Part shown: positions 35,207 to 44,271 of the stretch, piece by piece
Position numbering within the stretch: the stretch's first letter is position 1
Layout of the letters: each line of letters opens with the position of its first letter
Assembly (NCBI RefSeq): GCF_000276805.1
Contig: NZ_AKXQ01000023.1
Span: 18,178-82,177 of the forward strand
Length of the DNA: 64,000 nt
From: Moritella dasanensis ArB 0140
GTDB lineage: Bacteria; Pseudomonadota; Gammaproteobacteria; Enterobacterales; Moritellaceae
Direction: 5' to 3'
The notes under the pieces: generated by a model
Database searches by the model: none
The model's input: only the letters and a program-made list of their open reading frames with translations
Told to the model about the DNA's origin: nothing
Position numbers and translations under genes: made by a program

Positions 35207-35676
35207 TGTAACTTATATAAACAATACAAAACACAATAATCAATACAAGTATTAACTAAAGCTCATTCTACCGATATAAACTAGCCTAATTTCTTAAGAC
35301 GAATTATACATGGTTGGAGAATCATAGCAACACACTGATTGATTATTTTTATAAAATTGTTGTTTTCACTAGTAAAATCAACACTGAAGACCCTTGTTTG
35401 GTGCCTTTTTCGCCGTTGCAACCGCTATTTTATTCAATCTTAGTTCATATAACAGCCAATTCATATCCTGCTCCACATTTTTCATTTAGATAAAGCACGA
35501 ATGGTTGCTTAGTTAGTGTTTATTGCTAGTTTAGATTGCTGCTTATCACTAGCGATTAAGTGTAAGGTTTTGATATTAAAAGTTATAAGTGGTTTTTATT
35601 ATAAATATAGGTAGATGTAATCGTTCCCTGATAATAGGGTGCAGGCATATATATAAGATAAGATTAAGGAATGATG

Positions 35677-35748
35677 ATGAGTAAAGGTGTTCGTAGACAG
35701 TGGTTTTTCAGCCAAAAAAAAGTAGTAAAGCATTTCATTAATAGATAA
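35677..35748 (+). CDS. Possible small basic protein (23 codons)
   Basis: An ATG (third of three tandem ATGs from 35671) follows TAAGGA with good spacing. It encodes a 23-residue peptide beginning MSKGVRRQWFF and ending HFINR, with eight basic residues and no acidic one. The ribosome binding site and the strongly biased composition are the only support. It lies alone in a long non-coding stretch. It could be a leader peptide, a small membrane- or RNA-binding protein, or chance. Confidence 0.35.
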   Translation: MSKGVRRQWFFSQKKVVKHFINR

Positions 35749-35801
35749 TGGGCAGGGTAATTAAAGTATATTTCTTATTGAGTAGGTACAACCTTTCAAA
35801 A

Positions 35802-35831
35802 TTGTCAGTAAATAGCATTATTTACTGACAA
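35802..35831 (-). terminator. Terminator after ACBP gene
   Basis: A perfect 13-bp inverted repeat TTGTCAGTAAATA with a GCAT loop. On the minus strand it is followed by ATTTT. A further TTACTGACAACA copy lies just downstream on the plus strand. Confidence 0.65.
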
Positions 35832-35872
35832 CAGATTACTGACAACAAGTCATTTAACAAATTCGTTAATGA

Positions 35873-36139
35873 TTAAGCCGCATTCTCTTCTTCTACACGT
35901 GAAATGTATTTTTCCATCGCTTGATCTGACGTTAAGCCACGTAATTTATCCCATGCAGTCCATTTAGCAAAACCAACCATATCAAAGATAGATGGCTTCT
36001 TAGTTGCTACATCACCCTCAGTTGCTTGCTTAAATAATGAATAAAACTCTAACTTAGTTTCTTGTGATGGTTTTTTCTTTGCTGTGCCGTTTTGAACGAG
36101 TTCTACTGTAGCGTCGAATTTAGCGCGTAGGTCTGTCAT
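35873..36139 (-). CDS. Acyl-CoA-binding protein (ACBP family)
   Basis: The 88-residue protein is one ACBP domain with the usual landmarks: KPSQETKLEFYSLFKQATEGD, then KPSIFDMVGFAKWTAWDKL and EKYISRV. Acyl-CoA-binding proteins are common in eukaryotes and scattered in bacteria; they buffer long-chain acyl-CoA. The ATG at 36139 has AAGGA just upstream, whereas a start at 36175 lacks one. The gene is monocistronic, with a palindromic leader and its own terminator. If the host makes long polyunsaturated fatty acids, a link with lipid metabolism is plausible but not shown here. Confidence 0.87.
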   Translation of the reverse strand: MTDLRAKFDATVELVQNGTAKKKPSQETKLEFYSLFKQATEGDVATKKPSIFDMVGFAKWTAWDKLRGLTSDQAMEKYISRVEEENAA

Positions 36140-36190
36140 TTTATATTCCTTTATTTGTCTAAAATGTTGAATCAAAAAGTACTTAAATAT

Positions 36191-36241
36191 TCATTAGTAA
36201 AAGCATTACAACGAGCAACGTCGTAATGCACCTACTAATGA
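36191..36241. repeat. Large near-perfect palindrome
   Basis: TCATTAGTA-N3-GCATTACAACG-N5-CGTCGTAATGC-N3-TACTAATGA, symmetrical over 51 bases with one mismatch in the inner arm plus the spacers. It lies about 52 bases upstream of the ACBP start. Confidence 0.8.
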
Positions 36242-36465
36242 GTAGTTAGTCACAGACGAATATTACCTTTATTTTGTGTTGAATACATCCTTTTATTTCA
36301 ATTTTAGGTATGAAATTAAATAATGAAAAATCCTTATTATTCAATCTAATAACTTTTAAATAAGTATGATTTTTCTAAACTCGCACATCATTGTAGCGGC
36401 GGCTGTTAACTATTAACGGCTATCCATTACTAGGTTATAGCTGCAGCTTGCACGAATAATGTTTG

Positions 36466-36573
36466 TGTCGAGTACTCATCACCACTTTTTGTGTAGAAAA
36501 CGAATCCCCACTCTTGTGTTTAGCGCTAATAGCTACTTTATGTTGAGAACTTCACTCTATGTCGAGTACTCAT
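36466..36573. repeat. Direct repeats of TGTCGAGTACTCATC
   Basis: Exact 15-mers at 36466-36480 and 36559-36573, with weaker copies between (TGTAGAAAACGAATCCCCAC near 36492 and TGTTGAGAACTTCACTC near 36541). They lie 200-300 bases before the membrane-protein gene. Confidence 0.6.
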
Positions 36574-36774
36574 CGCCGACAGTAGCGCATGAATCATAAT
36601 TGATGTGGCGCAGTAATAGTCTAAATCTAGAGTTTAAATGGATAATTAAACTTGATATATATGTGAGAAGATATATCATTACCCATTTGTAGTTACGACC
36701 TTTTAGGTGTTCATCGCTTGTATAAGTTAACACCATAATTCTGTAGCGCTAAACTCATTTTTTGTAAGTCAGAT

Positions 36775-37593
36775 ATGATCGAAAAACAACAGTCGAAGAG
36801 ACAAATACCATTATTCGAGGCCGTATTGAATAATTACTCTATACTGCAACGCTGCCTGATGTTTACTTGCGCTATTTTAGTCGTAGGTACATTGGCATTC
36901 GCGGAACAAACAAATATCACATCATTTTTGTTTTCTAATCTGCCGATGGGCATTGGATTAACAAATAACTTTATTGCGCCGTTAGTAGCGATCGTACTAC
37001 TCGCGGTTTCTTGCACTGCCTATTTTGGTATTGTTTGCACGGATAAGATTTCGTCATCGTCGCAACAAACGAAAAATGGTTCTGGATTTTTATCTGAATT
37101 ACGCATCACGCTGGTATTCGGTGCTTGTTTCGGTTTGCTGACTGGTATTTTATGTAGCTTAATTTTTGTGATTGCAGAACCGCATCTACCACAAGCGTTT
37201 CTTCAGTATCATCAAATATTTAGCTCGTTAGACCTTATTTTAATTGCGTTGACAGCTGTGTTATCCAGCACATTATATTTATCGGTATTCATGTTACCGC
37301 TATCAAGTTTGTTATCAAAACTGATGTTGTTTGAAAACAAGCCTTCACAATTTAAATTAACCACCAATACCATTGTTATTTCATCCATCATATTGTCGTT
37401 GTTTATGGCTTTATCTGTGGCGCTGGTGACATCTACTTTCTCGATAAACCTGATTATTTTTATCGTTATTATATCGGCTATCACGGCTTCAACGTTAGGC
37501 TTGTTATATTGGTTTGTGGGACTGGAAGCGAGCTTGATTGCAAACCTGGTATATTGCTTATTGGTTTCTTATCTTGCACACATTTTCTTATAG
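36775..37593 (+). CDS. Multi-pass membrane protein of unknown function
   Basis: The 272-residue protein has about seven hydrophobic helices (first about 25-44, last about 250-270). It has short loops and no recognised signature, and few charged residues inside the membrane. Helices are followed by polar loops such as CTDKISSSSQQTKNGSG. It is monocistronic and not linked to the neighbouring moe genes, which are on the opposite strand. A transporter or sensor role cannot be judged. Confidence 0.6.
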   Translation: MIEKQQSKRQIPLFEAVLNNYSILQRCLMFTCAILVVGTLAFAEQTNITSFLFSNLPMGIGLTNNFIAPLVAIVLLAVSCTAYFGIVCTDKISSSSQQTKNGSGFLSELRITLVFGACFGLLTGILCSLIFVIAEPHLPQAFLQYHQIFSSLDLILIALTAVLSSTLYLSVFMLPLSSLLSKLMLFENKPSQFKLTTNTIVISSIILSLFMALSVALVTSTFSINLIIFIVIISAITASTLGLLYWFVGLEASLIANLVYCLLVSYLAHIFL

Positions 37594-37631
37594 TTGGGTT
37601 TGTATTCGACTTCTACTTGAAGAAAATAGAA

Positions 37632-37657
37632 AGCGCGATTTAGCTGATCATCGCGCT
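37632..37657. terminator. Shared terminator between membrane protein and moeB
   Basis: AGCGCGAT pairs with ATCGCGCT over a 10-base loop between the convergent genes; AGTTTAATT follows on the plus strand. Confidence 0.6.
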
Positions 37658-37669
37658 AGTTTAATTGTG

Positions 37670-38467
37670 TTATTTTGTCTGTGGCGTATGACAGACAGAA
37701 CACATCGGTAATTTTGGTAATTTCATCGTTTGAAACGACAGTGTTAGACCATCGACAATTAAGACTTTACCTGTCAGTGGCTGACCAAAGTTGGCAATCA
37801 CTTTAATCGCTTCCATAGCCTGCATCGCACCAATAATACCCACCATCGGCGCCATAATACCGGATTCAACACAGCTTAATGTTCCGCTGCCGAATAATTG
37901 GCTTAGACATTGGTAGCAAGGCTCATTATCGGCATACGTAAAGACACTAATTTGACCTTCCATACGAATCGCAGCGCCTGACACTAAGGGTGTGCGCAAC
38001 GCGAAACAAGCACGGTTTATCTGCTCTCGTGTATCGACGTTATCAGTACAATCAAGCACAATATCATGCAATTCGATTAGCTTAACCATCTCATCTTCAG
38101 ACAGTTTTGTGGTGATAGCTTGCACTTTACAGTGTGGGTTTATCTGCTCTAGTTCATGTTTAGCGGATAGCGATTTAAACTCACCAATGCGGCTATCACG
38201 GTGCAGTAACTGACGTTGTAAATTTGATAACTCAATATGATCAAAATCGACTAATGTCATCTTGCCGATGCCAGAAGAAGCTAAGTACTGACTACTAGCA
38301 CAACCTAGTCCGCCTGCACCTATTATTAATACATTGGCTTGTTTTAAGGCTTCTTGGCCATCAAAATCAAAGTGGCGTAGCACGATTTGACGGTTGTAGC
38401 GTAACTCTTCTTGCGAAGACAATATGTCTTCGCAAGGCAAGTCACCACCAATAGAGGAGGTTGTCAT
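37670..38467 (-). CDS. moeB: MoeB, molybdopterin-synthase adenylyltransferase
   Basis: The 265-residue protein is a ThiF/MoeB/HesA-type E1-like enzyme. The ATP-binding VLIIGAGGLGCASSQYLASSG begins near residue 43, followed by DFDHIELSNLQRQLLH. Zinc cysteines are in CYQCLSQLFG and the C-terminal CSVCHTP. It adenylates the C-terminus of MoaD for sulfur transfer in molybdenum cofactor synthesis. It overlaps the moeA stop by one base, as in E. coli moeA-moeB. ThiF-like activity is an alternative, but the operon context settles it. Confidence 0.93.
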   Translation of the reverse strand: MTTSSIGGDLPCEDILSSQEELRYNRQIVLRHFDFDGQEALKQANVLIIGAGGLGCASSQYLASSGIGKMTLVDFDHIELSNLQRQLLHRDSRIGEFKSLSAKHELEQINPHCKVQAITTKLSEDEMVKLIELHDIVLDCTDNVDTREQINRACFALRTPLVSGAAIRMEGQISVFTYADNEPCYQCLSQLFGSGTLSCVESGIMAPMVGIIGAMQAMEAIKVIANFGQPLTGKVLIVDGLTLSFQTMKLPKLPMCSVCHTPQTK

Positions 38468-39702
38468 TAATTTAAGATCTCGTTAAATGGTTCAATTGTG
38501 ACGGTTTCACCAATTTCAACATTACCGCGATCTTGCTCGATAATGGCATAACAATTTGAGTGACTCAAGCTGCTGAATACGCCAGAACCTTGGCTACCTG
38601 TCGATACAACTTCAAGTTGACCTTGCGCGTTCACGCTATAGATAGCACGTTGAAAGTCCATACGACCGGGTGCTTTTTTCATTCTAGTGGTGGCAACGGC
38701 ATTAAAGCGAGGTGTTGGTGTGAACACTTGATTGGTCATTTTTGCTAATGCCGGCACGACAAGTTGATGAAATGTCACCGTTGCAGAAACGGGGTTACCA
38801 GGTAAACCAAAGAATTTACTGCTTGGTAAGGTGCCGAATGCGAACGGTTTACCGGGTTTAATCGCCAATTTCCAAAAGCCAATTTCACCCAGTTCTTCGA
38901 GTAATATTTTAGTGTAATCTGCTTCGCCAACTGATACACCGCCAGATGTGATCACGGCATCAGCCACTGCATCGGCTTTAAGGAACGTTTCACGTAGTAG
39001 GTCTTCGTTATCAGGGACAATACCAAAATCAATAATGTCTAAATTCAAACGCGATAACATAGCGTTAATGCTGTAACGGTTACTGTCGTAAATCTCACCA
39101 TTACCAAGCGGTTGACCTAAGGTTTTGAGCTCATCACCGGTTGAAAAAATAGCCACTTTTAGACGACGGTAGACTGTTACTTTATCAATGCCAATCGTTG
39201 CTAGCATGGGAATATCACGTGGGGTAAGGCGGCGACCTTTGGTTAATACAGCTTGGCCGATCGCGATATCTTCAGCAGCATTACGAATATTGTCATGCAT
39301 TGGCGGTAAACTTTCGAAGGTAATAAGATCACCATCTACCTGTGTTCTTTCCTGCATGATAACGGCTTCACAACCTGTTGGTACTGGTGCGCCAGTCATA
39401 ATGCGGATACAAGTGCCGAGTGGCCATTCACCATCAAACGGTTGACCTGCAAAGGCTTTACCTGCAAGTGGTAGGGTCATTGATTGAGTGAGGTCGGTGA
39501 TGCGAACTGCATAACCATCCATTGCTGAATTATCAAATGGCGGGACATTCATTGGCGAAGATATGTCTTCAGCGAGAATATAATCGAGTGCTTCTGCTAA
39601 GTCTAATGTCAGTGTTTCTGTTACTGCATCAATATTGTCCAACATTTCTTGCATCGCTAAATCCAGTGGTTTTAGCCCTTGTACGTCACAACATCCCATC
39701 AT
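38467..39702 (-). CDS. moeA: MoeA, molybdopterin molybdenumtransferase
   Basis: The 411-residue protein has the MoeA fold. N-terminal NVPPFDNSAMDGYAVR and PLAGKAFAGQPF are family signatures. IFSTGDEL and GGVSVGEADY form the molybdopterin-binding domain, with FGLPGNPVSATVTF near 310. It inserts molybdate into adenylylated molybdopterin. It is the first gene of a moeA-moeB operon, and the divergent neighbour is folE, which also uses pterin chemistry (GTP to dihydroneopterin). Two ATG codons occur at the start (39702/39699). Confidence 0.94.
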   Translation of the reverse strand: MMGCCDVQGLKPLDLAMQEMLDNIDAVTETLTLDLAEALDYILAEDISSPMNVPPFDNSAMDGYAVRITDLTQSMTLPLAGKAFAGQPFDGEWPLGTCIRIMTGAPVPTGCEAVIMQERTQVDGDLITFESLPPMHDNIRNAAEDIAIGQAVLTKGRRLTPRDIPMLATIGIDKVTVYRRLKVAIFSTGDELKTLGQPLGNGEIYDSNRYSINAMLSRLNLDIIDFGIVPDNEDLLRETFLKADAVADAVITSGGVSVGEADYTKILLEELGEIGFWKLAIKPGKPFAFGTLPSSKFFGLPGNPVSATVTFHQLVVPALAKMTNQVFTPTPRFNAVATTRMKKAPGRMDFQRAIYSVNAQGQLEVVSTGSQGSGVFSSLSHSNCYAIIEQDRGNVEIGETVTIEPFNEILN

Positions 39703-39883
39703 ATACCCTTGTGGTTATTTTTTAGTTATATCGTCAATTATGACAAACTCAACAGGTTGGCGAAAGGATCTATAACAATAAAATGCTTAATTATGGCTAT
39801 TTAAGCTAATTTGTTTATCTTATCAATTGTTAGATGCTATTATGCGGCAATATTTTTAAGTCGATTCGTTTGTGGAGTAATTA

Positions 39884-40534
39884 ATGACCTGCCTAAGTAA
39901 AGAAGCTTTATTAGTCCGTTCAGTCTTGGAAGAGCGAGGGTTAGAAACACCAATGATCGTAACTGGGCTATCAAGCGCAGAAAAAAAAGACCGCATTGAA
40001 TCACATTTCACCGAAATTCTAAAATTATTAGAGCTTGATTTAAGTGATGATAGCTTAGCTGAAACGCCACACCGTATTGCCAAAATGTACGTGAATGAAA
40101 TATTCTCAGGCTTGGATTATGCGTCGTTTCCTAAAATCACTTTAATTGATAATAAAATGCAAGTAGATGAAATGGTTAAGGTCAGTGATATTACCTTAAC
40201 GAGTACTTGCGAACATCATTTTGTGACAATCGATGGTAAAGCGACAATTGCTTATATTCCACGTAGTAAAGTGATTGGTTTATCAAAAATTAACCGTATC
40301 GTGCAATTTTTCTCACGCCGTCCACAAGTGCAAGAGCGTCTAACGCAACAAATCTTAGTTGCGCTGCAGACCTTACTTGATTCACAAGATGTCGCTGTGA
40401 GTATTACTGCAACACATTACTGTGTAAAAGCACGTGGTGTGATGGATGCGACAAGCGAAACGACAACGACATCACTGGGTGGTATCTTTAAATCACGTCC
40501 AGAAACAAGAGCTGAGTTCTTGCATTGCCGTTAG
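39884..40534 (+). CDS. folE: GTP cyclohydrolase I
   Basis: The 216-residue protein matches Fol[22 protein letters not shown] is the N-terminal signature. [20 protein letters not shown] carries the zinc-binding Cys-His pair and [20 protein letters not shown] follows. [11 protein letters not shown] holds the second zinc Cys. It converts GTP to dihydroneopterin triphosphate, first step of folate synthesis. GGAG lies 8-11 bases upstream of ATG. It is divergent from moeA and monocistronic with its own terminator. Confidence 0.95.
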   Translation: MTCLSKEALLVRSVLEERGLETPMIVTGLSSAEKKDRIESHFTEILKLLELDLSDDSLAETPHRIAKMYVNEIFSGLDYASFPKITLIDNKMQVDEMVKVSDITLTSTCEHHFVTIDGKATIAYIPRSKVIGLSKINRIVQFFSRRPQVQERLTQQILVALQTLLDSQDVAVSITATHYCVKARGVMDATSETTTTSLGGIFKSRPETRAEFLHCR

Positions 40535-40550
40535 TTAATACAGATTAAGT

Positions 40551-40601
40551 AAACCTAAACTGCAATTCTCGAGTGATTCCACTCTGCAGTTTGGGTTTTT
40601 A
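40551..40601 (+). terminator. Terminator after folE
   Basis: AAACC-AAACTGCA pairs with TGCAGTTT-GGTTT (one bulge) and ends in TTTTT. Confidence 0.8.
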
Positions 40602-40729
40602 CCTTTACATTAACTCATATCGTCTTGCCACATTTCGTCATAATTCATCTTTTTCCATCATTATTGTGAAATTTAATCGCCACACTTGTTTGTTTTAATA
40701 GCCTTATTGATAACTAATGAGTAGCTGAG

Positions 40730-41317
40730 ATGAAGCAGATATTAAAACTAAATACATTGTGGAAATTACACACCGATGATCAGCCGCAGCAATTAGCGCA
40801 ATCCCTATTACAGTCACTATTACAATCATTATTACTGTGCTGTTTTGTTGTTTTCTTAGTGGTAACAACGCGTTTTATCGTCAGCTATGCCAATAGTAGT
40901 TACGCTCAAGATATGGCGTCATTGACTATTTATGATGACAATGCGACGCAAGGCTTGGTCAATGTCGATGGTATTTATGCCGATGCGGAAAATATCGATC
41001 GTCAAGCAAGAGTGGATGTCAGCCTGGTAAAAGAACAAGTTCAATATGAACAAAAGTTAGCAGATTTAGGTTTTGTATTACAACAATATCAAATGATGGA
41101 ATTACAGGCGTTTAATTTTGTTATTGATATGCCACAACGTGAACAAGTGACCACTGCGATGCTAAGTCATTTACAAAGTATGTTAACGGAGTTCATGGCG
41201 TTAAATCCAGATATTACTGCTAATTGGCAATTAGATCCAAATAATGCGTTGAAGTTGATTGTGCAGTTACATACAGAACGAAAAAGGCATTGGGGTGGGG
41301 CAGGCTTCATTATTTAG
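40730..41317 (+). CDS. Single-pass membrane protein of unknown function
   Basis: The 195-residue protein has one hydrophobic helix (about 27-52), preceded by a 12-bp-repeat segment encoding QSLLQSLLQSLLL. A predicted extracytoplasmic helical region follows (QVQYEQKLADLGFVLQQYQ). I do not recognise a family. It lies alone between folE and rnb and is convergent with the latter. Envelope location is likely; role unknown. Confidence 0.6.
   Translation: MKQILKLNTLWKLHTDDQPQQLAQSLLQSLLQSLLLCCFVVFLVVTTRFIVSYANSSYAQDMASLTIYDDNATQGLVNVDGIYADAENIDRQARVDVSLVKEQVQYEQKLADLGFVLQQYQMMELQAFNFVIDMPQREQVTTAMLSHLQSMLTEFMALNPDITANWQLDPNNALKLIVQLHTERKRHWGGAGFII
40799..40834 (+). repeat. 12-bp tandem repeat x3 before a membrane helix
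   Basis: CAATCCCTATTA, CAGTCACTATTA and CAATCATTATTA encode QSLL three times in frame just before the membrane helix. Confidence 0.8.
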
Positions 41318-41342
41318 CGAGGGCAAGCAGTGCTCACCCTCG
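41318..41342. terminator. Terminator hairpin between convergent genes
   Basis: CGAGGG pairs with CCCTCG; TTAAAAT follows. It lies between the membrane-protein gene and rnb stop codons. Confidence 0.5.
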
Positions 41343-41358
41343 TTAAAATAAGCTGTTA

Positions 41359-43332
41359 TTAAACTGCGACTGTTTCTACTGGTGTAGTAACAACTGGTTT
41401 AGCAACAACAGGCTTCGCAACTATGTTACGTTTTTCTTTGTTAACTTCTGCGATATTAACGAAGATAACGTCACCTAAGCTGTACTCAACTTGATCTTTA
41501 ATGCTGATTTGGCCTGTTTCAACTAAGCATTTAACTTCTTTCTTATTATCATGTAATAAGCTAGCAGGGATAAATGCAACCGCACCATTTTCAAGTAAAC
41601 GCACACGTAAACCACCGCGGTTAACATCCATGATGCTAGCCTCGAATGCTTGTTTGCTTTCTACCGCAGGTGTGAGGTAATCAACATATAACCAAGACGA
41701 GATATCACGTTCAGCCATTCTATGTTGACGGCGACGTTCTGACATCAAGATCACTTCATCTTCTGTTGCAGAGCGTGCTGTACCATTGGTTAATGTTGCT
41801 TTGATTAGACGGTGGTTAAGGATGTCACCGTATTTACGAATTGGTGATGTCCATGTTGCATAACCCTCTAAGCCCATCGCGAAGTGACGTTCTGCACTTG
41901 CACTGATGATGCTGTAGCTTTGCATACGACGTAAACGACTGTCTAACGCTGGATTGGCTTTTTCAGCCAATGTACGTTGTATTTCAACATAACCAGGTAA
42001 AGATTGGATATGTTCTTTGGTACATTCAATACCGTGTTCAGTCAGTAACTCAACAACTAAGTCAATCTTCTCTGGATCAAAACCAGCATGGGTATTAAAT
42101 ACACCCACATCGCCATGTTGACGGAATAAACGTGCTGCGGTGATGTTCGCTGCAACCATTGTTTCTTCAATCATTTGATTAGCAATGCGGCGATGTTCTA
42201 CATGAATAGCAAGTACGTTACCTGTTTCATCTAGCTCGAAGCTGTAGTCAGGTTGGTCAGGGAATACGATTGCATTTTTCTTACGCCATTGTTGACGATG
42301 ACGTGCAAACGTAGCCAGTGACTGTAGTTGCTCTGCAAGCTGTGCTTCAGGCTGCCACTGCGTTGATACTTCTTCAATCAAGTCTGATACTTGTGTATAA
42401 GACAGTTTATGCTGAGAAGTGATCCAAGCCGTGAAGAATTCAAACTCTTCAGCTAACGCACCATCTTCTTGAATAGTATAAGTACAGCATAATGTTGGGC
42501 GTTTTTCGCCAGCAACTAATGAACAAACACTGTCGCTTAATTCACGTGGCATCATTGGGATATTACGGCCCGGTAGATACACAGTGAACGCACGTTCTGC
42601 AGCAATTTTGTTTAATTCTGAATCAGCTGGGATATATGCTGTTGGATCGGCGATCGCAACCGTCACTTTTAAATTGCCTTCTGCTGTTTTTTCAACAAGC
42701 AGTGCATCATCCATATCTTGTGTAGACGCTGAATCGATTGTAAAGAATGGCTTATCGGTAAGATCAACACGCGCTGTGTCATCTTGAAATTCAACCGAGT
42801 CAGGCATAGCTGGTACATCTTTAGCCAAATCTTGGCGTGCTAATGTAACCCACCATGGTGCATTTGGATCGGTTTCAGTCGCGACGAAACTTGTTACTTC
42901 TGCAGCAAAGCTACCGTCTTTTAATGCATGAGATTTAAGTTGTGCAACAACCCAATCGCCATTGGCAACTTTATGCTCGCCCAGACCAACTAATTTTGCT
43001 CTGATTGGCATGTTGATAACAGGGCTATCAGCAAGAATGGTGAGTTTGTTTTTAGCAATGCTGATACGCGCAATAAAACGGGTTAATTTAGCTTCAACTA
43101 ACGTATCCGGTTCTGCTGATGTTTTATCACCGTTGGTTTCGATATATGCTTTAATGCGATCGCCGTGCATGATTTTTTTCATGTGCGGTGGCGCAATGAA
43201 GTAGCTTTCGCCATCATCCGCTTCAAGGAAGCCAAAACCACGTTCAGTGCCTTTAACTGTACCTTCTACACTCGGCGTGTTTTGGCGCATATTTTGTTTT
43301 AATTGAGATAGTAGTGGATTGTCGCGAAACAT
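41359..43332 (-). CDS. rnb: Exoribonuclease II
   Basis: The 657-residue protein resembles E. coli RNase II (644) from the first residues (MFRDNPLLSQLKQNMRQ). Two N-terminal cold-shock domains precede the RNB catalytic domain, which contains FFTIDSASTQDMDDALLVE with the four catalytic Asp and later AMGLEGYATWTSPIRKYGD. An S1 domain closes the protein. It degrades single-stranded RNA 3' to 5'. The extreme C-terminus (IVAKPVVAKPVVTTPVETVAV, read in parts) is a repeat-like KPVV tail absent from E. coli. Monocistronic. Confidence 0.95.
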   Translation of the reverse strand: MFRDNPLLSQLKQNMRQNTPSVEGTVKGTERGFGFLEADDGESYFIAPPHMKKIMHGDRIKAYIETNGDKTSAEPDTLVEAKLTRFIARISIAKNKLTILADSPVINMPIRAKLVGLGEHKVANGDWVVAQLKSHALKDGSFAAEVTSFVATETDPNAPWWVTLARQDLAKDVPAMPDSVEFQDDTARVDLTDKPFFTIDSASTQDMDDALLVEKTAEGNLKVTVAIADPTAYIPADSELNKIAAERAFTVYLPGRNIPMMPRELSDSVCSLVAGEKRPTLCCTYTIQEDGALAEEFEFFTAWITSQHKLSYTQVSDLIEEVSTQWQPEAQLAEQLQSLATFARHRQQWRKKNAIVFPDQPDYSFELDETGNVLAIHVEHRRIANQMIEETMVAANITAARLFRQHGDVGVFNTHAGFDPEKIDLVVELLTEHGIECTKEHIQSLPGYVEIQRTLAEKANPALDSRLRRMQSYSIISASAERHFAMGLEGYATWTSPIRKYGDILNHRLIKATLTNGTARSATEDEVILMSERRRQHRMAERDISSWLYVDYLTPAVESKQAFEASIMDVNRGGLRVRLLENGAVAFIPASLLHDNKKEVKCLVETGQISIKDQVEYSLGDVIFVNIAEVNKEKRNIVAKPVVAKPVVTTPVETVAV

Positions 43333-43515
43333 GTAAAGCCTTCCTATAATGAATTGCGCATACTATACGACAGAGCCGGGCTAAGTGCCACCCCTGATAC
43401 GGGGCATTTGTTGTAAAGTACAGCAATGTTAATCAGGGGGCTTTATCTATAAATATAACAAACTATTCAACTAAGTTATTGTTACTGCTAAATAGTTTTA
43501 ATCATCACGATTGAG

Positions 43516-43995
43516 TTACAGTAATTTCTCAATGTCTTTTATCATGCCTTTTGGTGACAGTGTCGGTGCAAAGCGATCGACTACATCACCATCACGGTTA
43601 ACCAAAAATTTAGTGAAGTTCCACTTAATGCCTTTACTGCCTAACAGACCTGTCGCTTCTGACTTAAGCCATTTGTACAGCGGGTCGGCATTATCACCAT
43701 TAACATCAATTTTACTGAACATATCAAAAGTGACTCCAAAATTGAGCTGGCAGAATGAATTAATATCAGCATCAGACCCTTGCTCTTGTTGCTTAAACTG
43801 GTTGCAAGGAAATCCTAGAATAGCCAAGCCTTTACTCGCGTAAGTTTGCTGTAACTCTTCTAATTCAGCATATTGATTGGTAAAACCACATTTACTGGCG
43901 GTATTTACGATTAATACTGCTTGGCCATTATAATCACTGAGTTTTTTCTGTTCACCGGTGATTGTTGTTACTTCAAAATCATAAAGCTTTGTCAT
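43516..43995 (-). CDS. Glutathione peroxidase (BtuE-like)
   Basis: The 159-residue protein is a thioredoxin-fold peroxidase with peroxidatic Cys in NTASKCGFTNQYAELEEL. The second motif LGFPCNQFKQQEQGSD has the Gln of the triad, and IKWNFTKFLV follows with Trp/Asn. It is Cys-, not Sec-type. It reduces peroxides, using thioredoxin or glutathione in bacteria. It is monocistronic on the minus strand, between rnb and htpG. Confidence 0.9.
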   Translation of the reverse strand: MTKLYDFEVTTITGEQKKLSDYNGQAVLIVNTASKCGFTNQYAELEELQQTYASKGLAILGFPCNQFKQQEQGSDADINSFCQLNFGVTFDMFSKIDVNGDNADPLYKWLKSEATGLLGSKGIKWNFTKFLVNRDGDVVDRFAPTLSPKGMIKDIEKLL

Positions 43996-44176
43996 TGTAA
44001 GTCCCTTTTAAATAATAAATAGGTAGAAGTAAATAGCAGTGTAAATAAATAGATTGCGCGCAATATAATGGTTGTTGTGATATTAATATGCAAGCATTTT
44101 ATAATTAAAAATGGCTTTTTTACATTGCTTTTTAAGTAGTTGCGTTTGCGCTCACAGATAAAATTTATTAATTGCC

Positions 44177-44205
44177 CTTGAAAACAGTGATAACAAACCC
44201 ATCTA
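44177..44205 (+). promoter_or_regulatory. Sigma-32 heat-shock promoter of htpG
   Basis: CTTGAAA (44177-44183) and CCCATCTA (44198-44205), separated by 14 bases, match the sigma-32 consensus closely. The site is about 70 bases upstream of the htpG start. Confidence 0.88.
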
Positions 44206-44271
44206 TCTATTAACGAATAAATTCAGATGATTTGTAATCTGAATCACCCCATTAGAACAAAGGAACAAGTA

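Larger units (their letters stand above)
35151..35872. other. Long AT-rich intergenic region between csp and ACBP genes
   Basis: The csp 5' leader and promoter lie in its left part (minus strand). A possible 23-codon gene sits at 35677-35748 and an ACBP terminator at 35802-35831. Apart from these I find no coding region; several parts are A/T runs. Confidence 0.5.
36140..36774. other. Long intergenic region upstream of ACBP gene
   Basis: It holds a large imperfect palindrome (36191-36241) in the ACBP leader and repeated TGTCGAGTACTCATC elements (36466, 36559). Otherwise it is AT-rich without a convincing gene. It contains the promoters of both flanking divergent genes. Confidence 0.5.
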
